Assembly: GCA_020633675.1 (NCBI GenBank)
Contig: JACKDE010000006.1
Span: 62,001 to 126,000, forward strand
Source: Deferribacteres bacterium
GTDB taxonomy: Bacteria > Zhuqueibacterota > Zhuqueibacteria > Zhuqueibacterales > Geothermadaptataceae
Direction of reading: 5' to 3'
DNA: 64,000 nt
Below, piece by piece: positions 1 through 8,022 of this stretch; position 1 is the stretch's first letter, and every line of letters begins with the position of its first letter. The notes under the pieces are model-generated. The model had not been told where the DNA came from, did no database searches, and worked only from the letters and a program-made list of their open reading frames with translations. A program made the position numbers and the translations under genes.

Positions 1-197
1 AAATCCAGATAGGTCTTGTGCTGCAAAACACCGTTGACGATTTGCTGCAACAAGCCATGATCGCGGCGCGTCAGGTGCTGGACAGCTTCTGAAGTCTCCA
101 ACAAGTGGTCGATGTAGCGTCCTGAATTTTCAGTTTTTGATAAAAGCTTCACCGCCAGTAATCGCACCGATAAATCAGTTTTTGGGGTATCAACCAT
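1..197 (-). CDS. rsmB: 16S rRNA m5C967 methyltransferase RsmB, N-terminal fragment
   Basis: Only the first 65 codons are inside the window; the gene runs off the left edge. The translated fragment has the helical NusB-like RNA-binding pattern that opens RsmB/Sun proteins, ending in a DHGLLQQIVNGVLQHKTYLD stretch that matches the family's DR-LL--LV-GVLR---LD signature. The ATG overlaps the fmt stop as TGATG, so the two are probably translationally coupled. The order def-fmt-rsmB is widespread in bacteria and supports the call. The methyltransferase domain itself cannot be seen. Confidence 0.82.
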   Translation of the reverse strand, partial: MVDTPKTDLSVRLLAVKLLSKTENSGRYIDHLLETSEAVQHLTRRDHGLLQQIVNGVLQHKTYLD

Positions 198-1183
198 CAA
201 CGTGATCCCAATATCTCGCCGGTATTCACTTGATAGCCACGCAAAAATGCATCCACTAGCATTCTTTTTTTACCCTGCATTTGCACGTCTTGCAAACACA
301 CGCTCGTATCGTCGCCTGCGTGGACTTCAAGAATGCCCTTTTTGTTTTCTGCTGCGATCACTTCGCCCGCTTTACCAGTACGGCTCGCTGCACCGGCACT
401 ACAAGCAAAAATTTTGAGCGTTTTGCCTTGCAATGTCGAAACGGCTGCTGGTATCGGTGATAAGCCGCGCACCAGGTTGCGAATGTCTTTAGCCGACTGC
501 TGCCAGTTGATTTGCCGCAATTCATTGGTAAGCTTTGGCGCTTTCGTCGCCTCGCCAAGTTGCTTTTGTGGCTGAAGGGTACCCTCCACCAGGCCTTGCA
601 CGGTTTCGATCAGCAACTCCGCACCAATACTTTTTAGCCGAGAATAAAGCTCGCCGAATGTTTCATTCTCGCCAATATCAGTGGACTTTTTCAGTAAGAA
701 ATCGCCTGTGTCAACGTGCTCATCAATCATGAAGGTGGTGACACCGGTTGTTTTTTCTCCGTGGATCAAGGCCCAGTTGATCGGCGCCGCACCGCGATAC
801 TTCGGCAGCAAAGATGCATGCAGATTGATTGTTCCGAGCCTGGGAAGCTTGAACACTTCGGGGGGCAAAATGCGAAATGCTACCACCACAAACAGATCGG
901 CAGAGATGGATTGGAGCACGGAAATAAAGTCTGGATCGCCCAGATTTTCCGGCTGCAAAATATCGAAGCCGCGAGATTTCGCCCAGGCTTTTACCGCCGA
1001 TTCCCGCACTTGCAAGCCACGGCCGGCTGCCTTGTCCGGCACAGTCACCACTGCAGCCAGTTCGGCACCATGCGCGGCCAAAGTTTCTGCGCTTTCAACC
1101 GCAAAATCCGGCGTGCCCATAAAGACGATTCGTGTTTTATTGAGCTTGTAATTCACGCTGTCGATTCCGTTCGATGCGTTCAT
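197..1183 (-). CDS. fmt: Methionyl-tRNA formyltransferase
   Basis: Transfers a formyl group from 10-formyl-THF to Met-tRNAi so that translation can start with fMet; cytoplasmic. 328 residues, near the usual 310-320. The N-terminal formyltransferase fold starts at RIVFMGTPDFA (about residue 18). The catalytic block has N120 and H122 in NLHASLLPKYRGAAPIN, followed by the DTGD motif at 158-161. The C-terminal OB-like domain covers about 210-310. The ATG has a GGAAG ribosome site 6-7 bases upstream but overlaps def by 47 bp. A GTG at 1156 would give an N-terminus closer to homologues, so the start is uncertain. It lies between def and rsmB in one minus-strand operon. Confidence 0.96.
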   Translation of the reverse strand: MNASNGIDSVNYKLNKTRIVFMGTPDFAVESAETLAAHGAELAAVVTVPDKAAGRGLQVRESAVKAWAKSRGFDILQPENLGDPDFISVLQSISADLFVVVAFRILPPEVFKLPRLGTINLHASLLPKYRGAAPINWALIHGEKTTGVTTFMIDEHVDTGDFLLKKSTDIGENETFGELYSRLKSIGAELLIETVQGLVEGTLQPQKQLGEATKAPKLTNELRQINWQQSAKDIRNLVRGLSPIPAAVSTLQGKTLKIFACSAGAASRTGKAGEVIAAENKKGILEVHAGDDTSVCLQDVQMQGKKRMLVDAFLRGYQVNTGEILGSR

Positions 1184-1694
1184 GAATGGCTTCCGACTCG
1201 ATGGCTCTCAGCTTTTTCGCCAGCAGCTTGCGCTTGATCGCGCTGAGCCGGTCCGTGAAAAAGATGCCATGCAAATGGTCGATTTCATGCTGCAGTACCC
1301 GCGCCAGCATGCCATCACAGGAAAGTTCGTGCTTTTCACCGTTGATGTCCTGATACGTAACGCGTATGGCTTCCTTGCGTGTCACATCATCATTGACCTC
1401 AGGGATGCTGAGACAGCCTTCCTCCATTGTATAATCGTCGCCGAACTCTTCGATGATTTCAGGATTGATAAAAGCCTCAGGAGATGCTCCTTCTTCGATC
1501 AGGCCAATATCAACCACACACATCGATAAAGACAGACCGATTTGCGGCGCTGCGAGGCCGATACCCTTGGCAACCTGCATGGTTTCGATCATGTCTTCAG
1601 CCAATTTTACAATTTCATCATCGATGGGATCGATCTGTTTTGCCTTCTGCCGCAGCACCGGATCGCCGTATTTTCTGATTTGCAGGAGCGCCAT
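1137..1694 (-). CDS. def: Peptide deformylase
   Basis: Metal-dependent amidase that removes the formyl group from nascent N-termini, reversing the step made by Fmt. 185 residues, with all three family motifs: GIGLAAPQ (44-51), EGCLS with metal ligand C94, and QHEIDH with ligands H136 and H140 and catalytic E137. The C-terminus is basic and helical. The ATG is preceded by GGAG, and that Shine-Dalgarno site overlaps the stop of yajC four bases upstream, so translation is probably coupled. Confidence 0.97.
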   Translation of the reverse strand: MALLQIRKYGDPVLRQKAKQIDPIDDEIVKLAEDMIETMQVAKGIGLAAPQIGLSLSMCVVDIGLIEEGASPEAFINPEIIEEFGDDYTMEEGCLSIPEVNDDVTRKEAIRVTYQDINGEKHELSCDGMLARVLQHEIDHLHGIFFTDRLSAIKRKLLAKKLRAIESEAIHERIERNRQRELQAQ

Positions 1695-1697
1695 GAT

Positions 1698-2018
1698 TTA
1701 CTCCGTCTTGTCTACTTTCGCAGAAACTGCCGATTTTGAAATTTCAATTTTGGTGTTGTCAGCGATTTGCACCAGGAACGACTTTTCTTTCACACCAACA
1801 ATTTTGCCATAAATACCGCCGGTGGTCATGATTTTATCATTTTTTTCCAGCGACTGTAGCATTTGTTGGTGCTGTTTTTGTTTTTTGACTTGGGGGCGAA
1901 TCATAAAAAAATACATGATGACAAAAATGAGTACGAAAGGCATAAGCAGGCCAAGCATGCTGCCGCCGTCGCCGCCCTGGGGGGGAGCCATCAAAAGAAT
2001 TTGCGCAAGAGTCGTCAC
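1698..2018 (-). CDS. yajC: Preprotein translocase subunit YajC
   Basis: Small inner-membrane protein of the SecDF-YajC complex, which assists SecYEG export. One transmembrane helix (about residues 22-42, rich in F, I, M and L) ends in the typical MIRPQVKKQK signature. It is followed by a KOW-like soluble domain containing a GD/ND-IMTTGGIYGKI pattern. The frame is open further upstream to an ATG at 2069, but the GTG at 2018 sits six bases after a clean AAGGAG and gives the usual length of about 106 residues, so I chose it. It lies downstream of tgt, the classic tgt-yajC pairing. Confidence 0.93.
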   Translation of the reverse strand: MTTLAQILLMAPPQGGDGGSMLGLLMPFVLIFVIMYFFMIRPQVKKQKQHQQMLQSLEKNDKIMTTGGIYGKIVGVKEKSFLVQIADNTKIEISKSAVSAKVDKTE

Positions 2019-2120
2019 TTCAATCTCCTTAATTAAACGAAATGGTTTGTAAGTATCATTCCTGGACATGCCATCGCTGCGACAGTCTTGTTGTAATGTG
2101 TGGCAGGCGTTGTGAACGTG

Positions 2121-3254
2121 TTATTGCGCGGTGTTATAATCCGCATAAAACACCTTGCGCCAGCCCTCAAAGTTGTCGCTCAGTATCGCTTTGCGCATGT
2201 CAGCCATAAAAGTATGGAAAAAATAAATATTATGCAAGCTGACTAATCGCATTCCAAGCAATTCCCCAGCCTGAAAAAGATGTCGAATATAGGCGCATGA
2301 ATAATTTTGGCAGGTGTAGCATTGGCAATCCTGCTCGATCGGCTCGAAAAGTTCCTTGAATTTGGCGTTGCGCAAGTTGAGTGTGCCAGTGCGCGTGAAG
2401 GCCTGTCCTTTGCGGCCGTTGCGGGTCGGAATCACGCAGTCGAACATGTCGACACCCAAGCGCACAGCCTCCACAAGATTTTCCGGCTTGCCGACACCCA
2501 TCAGGTAGCGCGGCTTTTCAACTGGCAGCAACTCTGTCGTTACGCCTGTCATTTCGTACAACAGATCTGCCGGCTCACCCACCGCCAATCCACCTATTGC
2601 GTATCCGGGAAAGTCAAGCTCAATCAATTGCCTTGCGCTCAGTTGGCGAAGGTGAGGATAAACACCGCCTTGCACAATCGCAAACAAAGCCTGATCGTAG
2701 CCATAAAGTGGTGGCTGCGATGTCCATGCGTTTTTGCAGCGTTTGGCCCATGCAGCTGTCAATTGGTTCGATTCTGCACAATACGTTTCACTGGAAGGGT
2801 AGGGCGGGCATTCGTCGAGCACCATCATCACATCTGCACCGATGGCGCGCTGCTTCTCGATAACATTTTCCGGCGTAAATTCGTGGTAGCTGCCATCGAT
2901 ATGCGACTGGAAACGCACCCCCTCTGCGTGGATTTTGCGCAGTGCTGCCAGGCTGAAGACCTGATAGCCGCCACTGTCGGTCAGCATGGCAAAAGGCCAG
3001 TTGGCGAATTTGTGCAATCCACCTGCTTGTTTTAATATCTCCAGACCGGGCCGCAAGTAGAGGTGATAGGTGTTGCCGAGAATCATTCGTACACCGACAT
3101 TGCTGATTTCCTCCGGCGTCAGTCCTTTGACTGTCCCCTGCGTACCAATTGGCATAAAAACCGGTGTTTTGACCTCGCCGTGCGCTGTTTTGAGTGTACC
3201 TGCACGTGCACTGCTGCCGCTGTCGGTTTTTTCAAGTGTAAATGAAAAGTCGAT
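2121..3254 (-). CDS. tgt: Queuine/preQ1 tRNA-ribosyltransferase
   Basis: Exchanges guanine 34 of GUN-anticodon tRNAs for preQ1 in queuosine synthesis. Seen: LTDSGGYQVFSL with the first active-site Asp, FDCVIPTRNGR with the nucleophilic Asp, and the zinc site CQCYTCQNYSC plus a later His (SLHN). The first ordinary ATG is at 3155 (344 residues), but the same frame upstream encodes a clear Tgt N-terminus (aRaGtLkTaHGeVkTPvF). That extension has no ATG, GTG or TTG before an in-frame TAG at 3278-3276. An ATC at 3254, nine bases after AGGAAAGGA, is the best start candidate and gives 377 residues, the family length. The start is therefore tentative; the gene call is secure. Confidence 0.93.
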   Translation of the reverse strand: MDFSFTLEKTDSGSSARAGTLKTAHGEVKTPVFMPIGTQGTVKGLTPEEISNVGVRMILGNTYHLYLRPGLEILKQAGGLHKFANWPFAMLTDSGGYQVFSLAALRKIHAEGVRFQSHIDGSYHEFTPENVIEKQRAIGADVMMVLDECPPYPSSETYCAESNQLTAAWAKRCKNAWTSQPPLYGYDQALFAIVQGGVYPHLRQLSARQLIELDFPGYAIGGLAVGEPADLLYEMTGVTTELLPVEKPRYLMGVGKPENLVEAVRLGVDMFDCVIPTRNGRKGQAFTRTGTLNLRNAKFKELFEPIEQDCQCYTCQNYSCAYIRHLFQAGELLGMRLVSLHNIYFFHTFMADMRKAILSDNFEGWRKVFYADYNTAQ

Positions 3255-3308
3255 ACGAAAAGATCCTTTCCTTCGCTACGATACGCATTGCATAGATAGC
3301 TTTCTCGC

Positions 3309-4682
3309 TTAAAAAAGCTTGTCAAAAGCCTCATCGAGATGTGTGCAGTGAACAAGCTCAAAATTATCCGGAACGGCTATTTTTTTGCCTGAAATAGCAG
3401 GTAAAAACGCGCGGGCAAAACCGAGTTTTGCTGCTTCATGAATGCGCTTTTCCAGCTGCGGTACAGTGCGAATTTCGCCGCCAAGGCCAACTTCGCCGAT
3501 CAGCACAGTGTTTTCCGGTACGGTCGCATTGTGCATCGACGACGAAATCGCCGCCGCCACGCCAAAGTCCACAGCCGGTTCATCGAGCCGTACGCCGCCG
3601 ACCGCATTTAAAAAAACATCGAAGCCGCCCAGCCGCAAGCCAATGCGCTTTTCCAGCACCGCTAAAATCAGCGACAAACGTTTGGCATCGAAGCCAGTGG
3701 AGGTGCGTTGCGGCATACCATAGTTGGTCGTGGTTGCCAGCGCCTGCACTTCCACCAATATCGGGCGCGAGCCTTCGATCATGCAGACTACCACTGAACC
3801 GGAAGCCTGTGTGTTGCGCTCAGAAAGAAAAATTTCTGACGGATTGGCAACGTCCCGCAGGCCGGTTTCCAGCATTTCGAAAATGCCGATTTCGCGGGTG
3901 GAGCCAAAGCGGTTTTTGAGGGCGCGCAAAATGCGAAAATGCTGGTTCGCATCACCTTCAAATTGCAGCAAGGTGTCGACCATGTGTTCGAGCACCTTCG
4001 GTCCAGCCAAATAGCCTTCCTTGGTAACATGGCCAATCAAAATGACCGGAATGTGGCGTGATTTGGCCAGTGATAAAAACGCCAGCGCTGATTCGCGCAC
4101 TTGCGAAATCGTGCCGGGCGCGCTTTCGAATGCCGGCTGGTAAATCGTTTGGATCGAGTCGACCACGATCAGCCCGGGCTGCACATTTTCCACAGCAGCC
4201 AAAATCTCGTCGAGATTGGTTTCGGCAAGAAGATACAAATCCGACGAGTCGATGCCCAACCGCTGCGCGCGCAATTTGATTTGTCTGCCGGATTCCTCGC
4301 CAGAAATGTAGAGTGTTGGAAAATCCGGCCTGGCGAGCCGGGTGGCCTCCTGCAAAAGCAGGGTCGACTTGCCGATGCCGGGATCGCCGCCGATCAAAAT
4401 TAGCGAACCGGGCACCATGCCGCCACCGAGCACCCGGTTGAGTTCATCGCTTTCAAAGCGTGTGCGGCTGTCCTCAGAAAAATCAATGTCAGAGAGCTTG
4501 ACCGGCTTGCTGGCATCGCTTTTAACCTGCGCCGAAGGTCGCGCTGGTTTGATGGCGACGCGTTCTTCAACCAGCGTATTCCACGCCTGGCACTCGCTGC
4601 AACGGCCAAGCCAACGGAGCGATACAAAGCCGCAGCTTTGGCAAACGTATTGGACTTTAGATTTTTTTGAAGAAGGAGCCAT
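3309..4682 (-). CDS. radA: DNA repair protein RadA (Sms)
   Basis: Hexameric RecA-like ATPase that helps process recombination intermediates. 457 residues, normal length. The N-terminal zinc finger uses C14, C17, C28 and C31. Walker A is GGDPGIGKST at about 98-107, followed by the Walker B-like LIVVDSIQ. The family's KNRFG motif is at 256-260. The C-terminal third is a Lon-protease-like domain (GGVRLDEPAVD, then a GEVGLGGEIR motif) that acts as a scaffold. It is separated from mlaF by a palindromic repeat and has no strong ribosome site before its ATG. Confidence 0.97.
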   Translation of the reverse strand: MAPSSKKSKVQYVCQSCGFVSLRWLGRCSECQAWNTLVEERVAIKPARPSAQVKSDASKPVKLSDIDFSEDSRTRFESDELNRVLGGGMVPGSLILIGGDPGIGKSTLLLQEATRLARPDFPTLYISGEESGRQIKLRAQRLGIDSSDLYLLAETNLDEILAAVENVQPGLIVVDSIQTIYQPAFESAPGTISQVRESALAFLSLAKSRHIPVILIGHVTKEGYLAGPKVLEHMVDTLLQFEGDANQHFRILRALKNRFGSTREIGIFEMLETGLRDVANPSEIFLSERNTQASGSVVVCMIEGSRPILVEVQALATTTNYGMPQRTSTGFDAKRLSLILAVLEKRIGLRLGGFDVFLNAVGGVRLDEPAVDFGVAAAISSSMHNATVPENTVLIGEVGLGGEIRTVPQLEKRIHEAAKLGFARAFLPAISGKKIAVPDNFELVHCTHLDEAFDKLF

Positions 4683-4726
4683 TTAGGAATTGTGCTATTA
4701 AGTGAATCTACAGGTCAAGCTGTTCT

Positions 4727-4786
4727 GGAATGCAAAGCTTGCTTTGCTTGGAAAATCCGCTTTATGCAAAGCGAGCTTTGCACTCC
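4727..4786. repeat. Paired palindromic (REP/REPIN-like) element
   Basis: Two related hairpins face each other. The left half starts GGAATGCAAAGC and its hairpin is GCAAAGC-TT-GCTTTGC (4732-4747). The right half ends GCTTTGCACTCC and its hairpin is GCAAAGC-GA-GCTTTGC (4766-4781). The two 21-base arms are inverted copies with few differences, around a short AAAATCCGC centre. It sits between mlaF and radA, where it could act as an RNA-stabilising or transcription-damping hairpin. Confidence 0.7.
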
Positions 4787-4797
4787 ATTTTTGTTTG

Positions 4798-5547
4798 CTA
4801 TTTTTCACTGACCGGCTCCACTGCCGAGTCCCCGGAAATGAATTGCTGTACCAGCGGATTTTGGCTGCTGCGAATGTCGTCCGGCGTGCCGGTAAAGATA
4901 ACCCGGCCGTCATGCAACATCGACATGGCGTTTCCAACCATGTAAGCACTCACCATATCGTGCGTCACAATGATCGAAGTAACGCCGGTGGTTTCCTGAA
5001 TGCGCAAAATCAACCGGTTGATAACATCAGCCATGATCGGGTCGAGACCGGTTGTCGGCTCGTCATACAAAATATAATCCGGCTCCATCATTAGTGCACG
5101 TGCCAAACCAACGCGTTTGCGCATCCCACCAGAGAGCTCAGCCGGGCTCATCGGCTCAATGCCGGGAAGTCCCACCATTTCGAGCTTTTCAGCGACTTTT
5201 TTACGGATGTCCGGTTCGCTGTAGAGCCTGTGTTCTCGCACGCCCAACGCGATGTTGGCCTCAACCGTCAGCGAGTCGAACAGCGCCGCATTTTGAAACA
5301 GCATGCCGATACGGCGACGAATCGCGTACAGCTCATTTTTTGAAATGCCGACAATCGCTTTGCCGTCGATGACAATCTGCCCTTGGTCTGGTTGCAGCAA
5401 GCCAATGATGTGTTTGAGCAGCACGCTCTTGCCACAGCCGCTGCGACCGATAATAATGTGGGAAGCGCCGGTTTCGATGGTCAGCGACGCGCCTTGCAGC
5501 ACAGACTTGCGGTCAAACGATTTATGGATATTTTGGATTGCAATCAT
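4798..5547 (-). CDS. mlaF: MlaF-type ABC transporter ATP-binding protein
   Basis: ATPase of an MCE-type lipid transporter, working with the permease MlaE at the inner membrane to move phospholipids between membranes. Walker A GRSGCGKS is at 34-41. The signature LSGGMRKRVGLARAL, with the MRKR insertion typical of Mkl/MlaF, is near 138, followed by DEPTTGLDP. 249 residues, family length. It starts one base after the mlaE stop, so the pair is one transcription unit. An MlaD/MCE substrate-binding gene, often next in line, is not present here; radA follows instead. Confidence 0.93.
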   Translation of the reverse strand: MIAIQNIHKSFDRKSVLQGASLTIETGASHIIIGRSGCGKSVLLKHIIGLLQPDQGQIVIDGKAIVGISKNELYAIRRRIGMLFQNAALFDSLTVEANIALGVREHRLYSEPDIRKKVAEKLEMVGLPGIEPMSPAELSGGMRKRVGLARALMMEPDYILYDEPTTGLDPIMADVINRLILRIQETTGVTSIIVTHDMVSAYMVGNAMSMLHDGRVIFTGTPDDIRSSQNPLVQQFISGDSAVEPVSEK

Positions 5548-5548
5548 A

Positions 5549-6322
5549 TTAAAAAATGAGCGTGGCCATGATGTAATCGTTGATCAAAATCAGCGCTGCC
5601 GACATCACAAATGCTTCGATGGTCGAGCGGCCAACACCCTCTGCGCCACCATAGGTCCTCAGCCCGACAAAACAACCGACAATCGCGACGGTTGCCCCAA
5701 ATGCAAACGCTTTTGCCAGTCCACCGAAGATATTGCGTACTTCAAAAAAATACTGCACACTGTCAAAAAACATGGTCGTGCTGATATCCAGCAAATTGTT
5801 TGCAACAATATATGCTCCAAATACACCGATAACGTCCGCGAACACCGTGAGCAGTGGCAACATCAGAAAGGCTGCCCAAAACCGTGGCATCGCGAGGTAG
5901 CGAATCGGACTGATCGCCAGTGATTCCAATGCATCGATCTGCTCGGTTACCTTCATCGTGCCAAGCTCTGCTGCGATAGAAGAGCCGATACGGCCGGCCA
6001 TCACAAATGCCGTCAATACCGGTCCAAGCTCGATGAAAATCGCCAAACTGGTGGCGCCGCCGAGATAGGAAAGCGAGACGAAGCCTTCAAATTGATAGGC
6101 GGCTTGCCATGAAGAAACCGCGCCGGTGAACAGCGAGGTGATACAAACCAATGGCAGCGAACGCACACCAACCAAATGCATTTGCTCAATGACCAGCATG
6201 CGATCGCGAAAAATCGAACGCGATTCGCTCAGAATCTGGCTGAGCAATAGGGTCATACCACCGAATTTTTGCAAAATATCGAGAACATTGCGGCCTAACA
6301 GCCGGATTGGGGTGAGCAGCAT
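5549..6322 (-). CDS. mlaE: MlaE-type ABC transporter permease
   Basis: Integral membrane permease of the MCE/Mla lipid transporter. 257 residues, with an N-terminal amphipathic helix and about five transmembrane segments (for example around 60-80, 155-180, 205-225 and 235-255). The family hallmark GRIGSSIAAELGTMKVTEQI is followed by DALESLAISPIRYLAMPR. It is the first gene of the minus-strand run. Upstream is the divergent lipoprotein gene at 6491, so its promoter should lie in 6323-6490. Confidence 0.93.
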   Translation of the reverse strand: MLLTPIRLLGRNVLDILQKFGGMTLLLSQILSESRSIFRDRMLVIEQMHLVGVRSLPLVCITSLFTGAVSSWQAAYQFEGFVSLSYLGGATSLAIFIELGPVLTAFVMAGRIGSSIAAELGTMKVTEQIDALESLAISPIRYLAMPRFWAAFLMLPLLTVFADVIGVFGAYIVANNLLDISTTMFFDSVQYFFEVRNIFGGLAKAFAFGATVAIVGCFVGLRTYGGAEGVGRSTIEAFVMSAALILINDYIMATLIF

Positions 6323-6413
6323 CGCATTAGTCTATTCTATACAGCAATTTGGTGAGCAGCAAAAATAGACATTCGCTTGCAATAAAGCAAGTTATTCTTG
6401 GGAGGAAAAGTCG

Positions 6414-6442
6414 TTGCAATTCGTTTATGAATGCTGTATACT
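6414..6442 (+). promoter_or_regulatory. Predicted sigma-70-type promoter
   Basis: TTGCAA, a 17-base spacer and TATACT lie 48 bases before the lipoprotein start, with a predicted transcript start near 6449. Box sequences and spacing are close to the sigma-70 consensus. Some FCB bacteria use a different -7 box, so function is inferred. Confidence 0.5.
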
Positions 6443-6490
6443 CGCAGATTCAATTTTTGAAGAGAGCTCTGATAACGAGGTCGTCATCGG

Positions 6491-6868
6491 ATGAAGAATA
6501 TCCGGCACTGTTTGAAATACCTGTGCATGCTGTTTGCGATTTCGCTTGCTGCATTTGCAGCTTGCAGTTCGCCCGCTGAAAAGCAGCAAGAAACCGTAAG
6601 CATGGATAAATTTGCTTACATTTATTCACAAGCTGTGATTTTACACCAAAATTACGACAGCCTTTCAGCAGCGCGCAAGGTTGACTCCTTGTTGGCGGCC
6701 AATGGCTGGTGGCTGCAAGGAAAGCTTGAAACAACAGTTGCGCAATATCAAAAAGACCAGACGCAATGGCAAGAGTTTTGGGCGTTAGTGGTGCAAAATC
6801 TCGAGCGCGAAGCTAACCCGACAGTTGGCAATGACAGCACCGAAACCACGCGCCCCAAGCAGAAATAA
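6491..6868 (+). CDS. Small predicted lipoprotein of unknown function
   Basis: 125 residues that I do not recognise as a named family. A signal peptide with a hydrophobic core (about 9-23) ends in FAAC, with the lipidation Cys at 25, so the mature protein should be anchored to a membrane and face the periplasm or the surface. The mature part is helical, polar and rich in Q, A and K. It has a possible GAGG ribosome site ten bases upstream and a good promoter at 6414-6442. It is divergent from mlaE and convergent with the TlpA-like gene, so it is probably monocistronic. Confidence 0.75.
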   Translation: MKNIRHCLKYLCMLFAISLAAFAACSSPAEKQQETVSMDKFAYIYSQAVILHQNYDSLSAARKVDSLLAANGWWLQGKLETTVAQYQKDQTQWQEFWALVVQNLEREANPTVGNDSTETTRPKQK

Positions 6869-7759
6869 TCATTGATTTAAATCCTGTTCTTCCTGTAATA
6901 ACTCTTCAATACGCTGGATCAGACCTGCTTTCAGGCCACCTTTTTCCCGCATTAAACCTGTATGCCGCATGCGAATTTTGCCCATCTTGTCGAGAAGGAC
7001 AAGGTGAGGCAAACTGGTGATGCCAAAATCTTCGCTCACCGAATTGTCATCGTGCGCGACCGGGAAAGAGTAAGGGTGCAGGTCGAAAAAGCGCTTGATC
7101 TTGTCTGGATCATCGCCACTCCAACCTGTGTTGAGTGCGAGAATCCCGACTTCCGGATGATTTAGAAATCGTTCATAGACTTCCTGAAGCTCGGGAAATT
7201 GTTGCAGGCACGGAGCGCACCAGGTGCCCCAAAAATCGATCAGAGTCACTTTGCCACTGAGAGCTTCGGAAGTGATTCGCTGGCCATCGAGCATTTGCGC
7301 GCTGAAGATGGGCGCAGCTTCATTGAGATCGATGTCAAAATCGTGCGACAGCGCTTTGGGGGTTATGCTGTGATAAGCGATTCCGACGACAACAGCCCAT
7401 AAAATAAAAGCTGGTGCGGCAACCCACACATGGGAGCGTTGCCATTTTTCGCGAACCAGAAAGCCGCAAAAGGCGCTAACAGGTGCTGCTAAAGGAATGA
7501 GATAGAAGATGTTCGAAAGCTTAAAAAATACCAGCACAGTGCCGGCTACGAAATAGGGCCAGGAAAGAAAAAATGCCTTTTTAAAGCTGTTTGCAGATGA
7601 ACGGGGCAGGACTAAAAGCCCCGCGAAGAAATGCAGTATGGCGCCAAGAAGCATGAGTTGCGCCATCGGTAGTACCCAAAAAAGGCGCGCCAGGGCAACT
7701 GCGGCAATAATCAAAAAACCAATATTGGAAGCGTTGCGCAGGGCAGAATTGATTTGCAT
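6869..7759 (-). CDS. TlpA/ResA-like membrane-anchored thioredoxin
   Basis: Predicted thiol-disulfide oxidoreductase facing the periplasm. The first ~150 residues form about four transmembrane helices; the last ~150 are an AhpC-TSA/Redoxin fold with the active site WCAPC in DFWGTWCAPC. The downstream SFPVAHD and ITSLPHLVLLD segments include the expected cis-Pro region. TlpA-type proteins reduce apocytochrome cysteines or help deliver copper to oxidases, which fits the divergent cbb3 operon; that link is inference. The ATG at 7759 has an AAGGAAATAGA ribosome site. The frame is open to 7849, but that part lies in a repeat element, so I prefer the shorter 296-residue form. Confidence 0.85.
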   Translation of the reverse strand: MQINSALRNASNIGFLIIAAVALARLFWVLPMAQLMLLGAILHFFAGLLVLPRSSANSFKKAFFLSWPYFVAGTVLVFFKLSNIFYLIPLAAPVSAFCGFLVREKWQRSHVWVAAPAFILWAVVVGIAYHSITPKALSHDFDIDLNEAAPIFSAQMLDGQRITSEALSGKVTLIDFWGTWCAPCLQQFPELQEVYERFLNHPEVGILALNTGWSGDDPDKIKRFFDLHPYSFPVAHDDNSVSEDFGITSLPHLVLLDKMGKIRMRHTGLMREKGGLKAGLIQRIEELLQEEQDLNQ

Positions 7760-7792
7760 TCTATTTCCTTTTTTATCTTCTTGTTTGATCGT

Positions 7793-8022
7793 TCTTAATA
7801 TAACGCGTTGTGCGAATTGTTTTTGCGATAGTCCTTTTGGATAAACCATTGTTTTTATATAATAATAGTGCCCTTGTCATTCAGGAGGAATCTATTCGGC
7901 ATCGTGAGGAAACTTCGCTAGATTCCGCGGAAACGTCAAAATAGATGCCTCCGGCATGACAATTTGAGCCATTTTGTGCTCATCAACGGCTTATTTAATT
8001 CGCACAACGGGTTAATATAAGA
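7793..8022. mobile_element. MITE-like element with ~26-bp inverted ends
   Basis: Bases 7793-7818 and 7997-8022 are inverted copies matching at 22 of 26 positions; the 13 inner bases (CGTTGTGCGAATT) are identical. They enclose 178 bp with no credible gene and an internal palindrome (7874-7962). Size, inverted ends and lack of coding capacity fit a miniature inverted-repeat element. I saw no clear target duplication, so mobility is inferred. Confidence 0.4.
7874..7962. repeat. Large imperfect palindrome (dispersed-repeat type)
   Basis: TTGTCATTCAGGAGGAATCT at the left is mirrored by AGATGCCTCCGGCATGACAA at the right (about 18 of 21 positions in the core). A second, shorter inverted pair (GAATCTA/TAGATTC) lies inside. 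Repeats of the TGTCATTC...GAATGACA form are common and dispersed in many environmental bacterial genomes. Confidence 0.6.

Noticed and set aside
2307..3035. 242-codon plus-strand frame
   Set aside because: Lies wholly inside tgt on the other strand; Cys/His-rich antisense product without family features.
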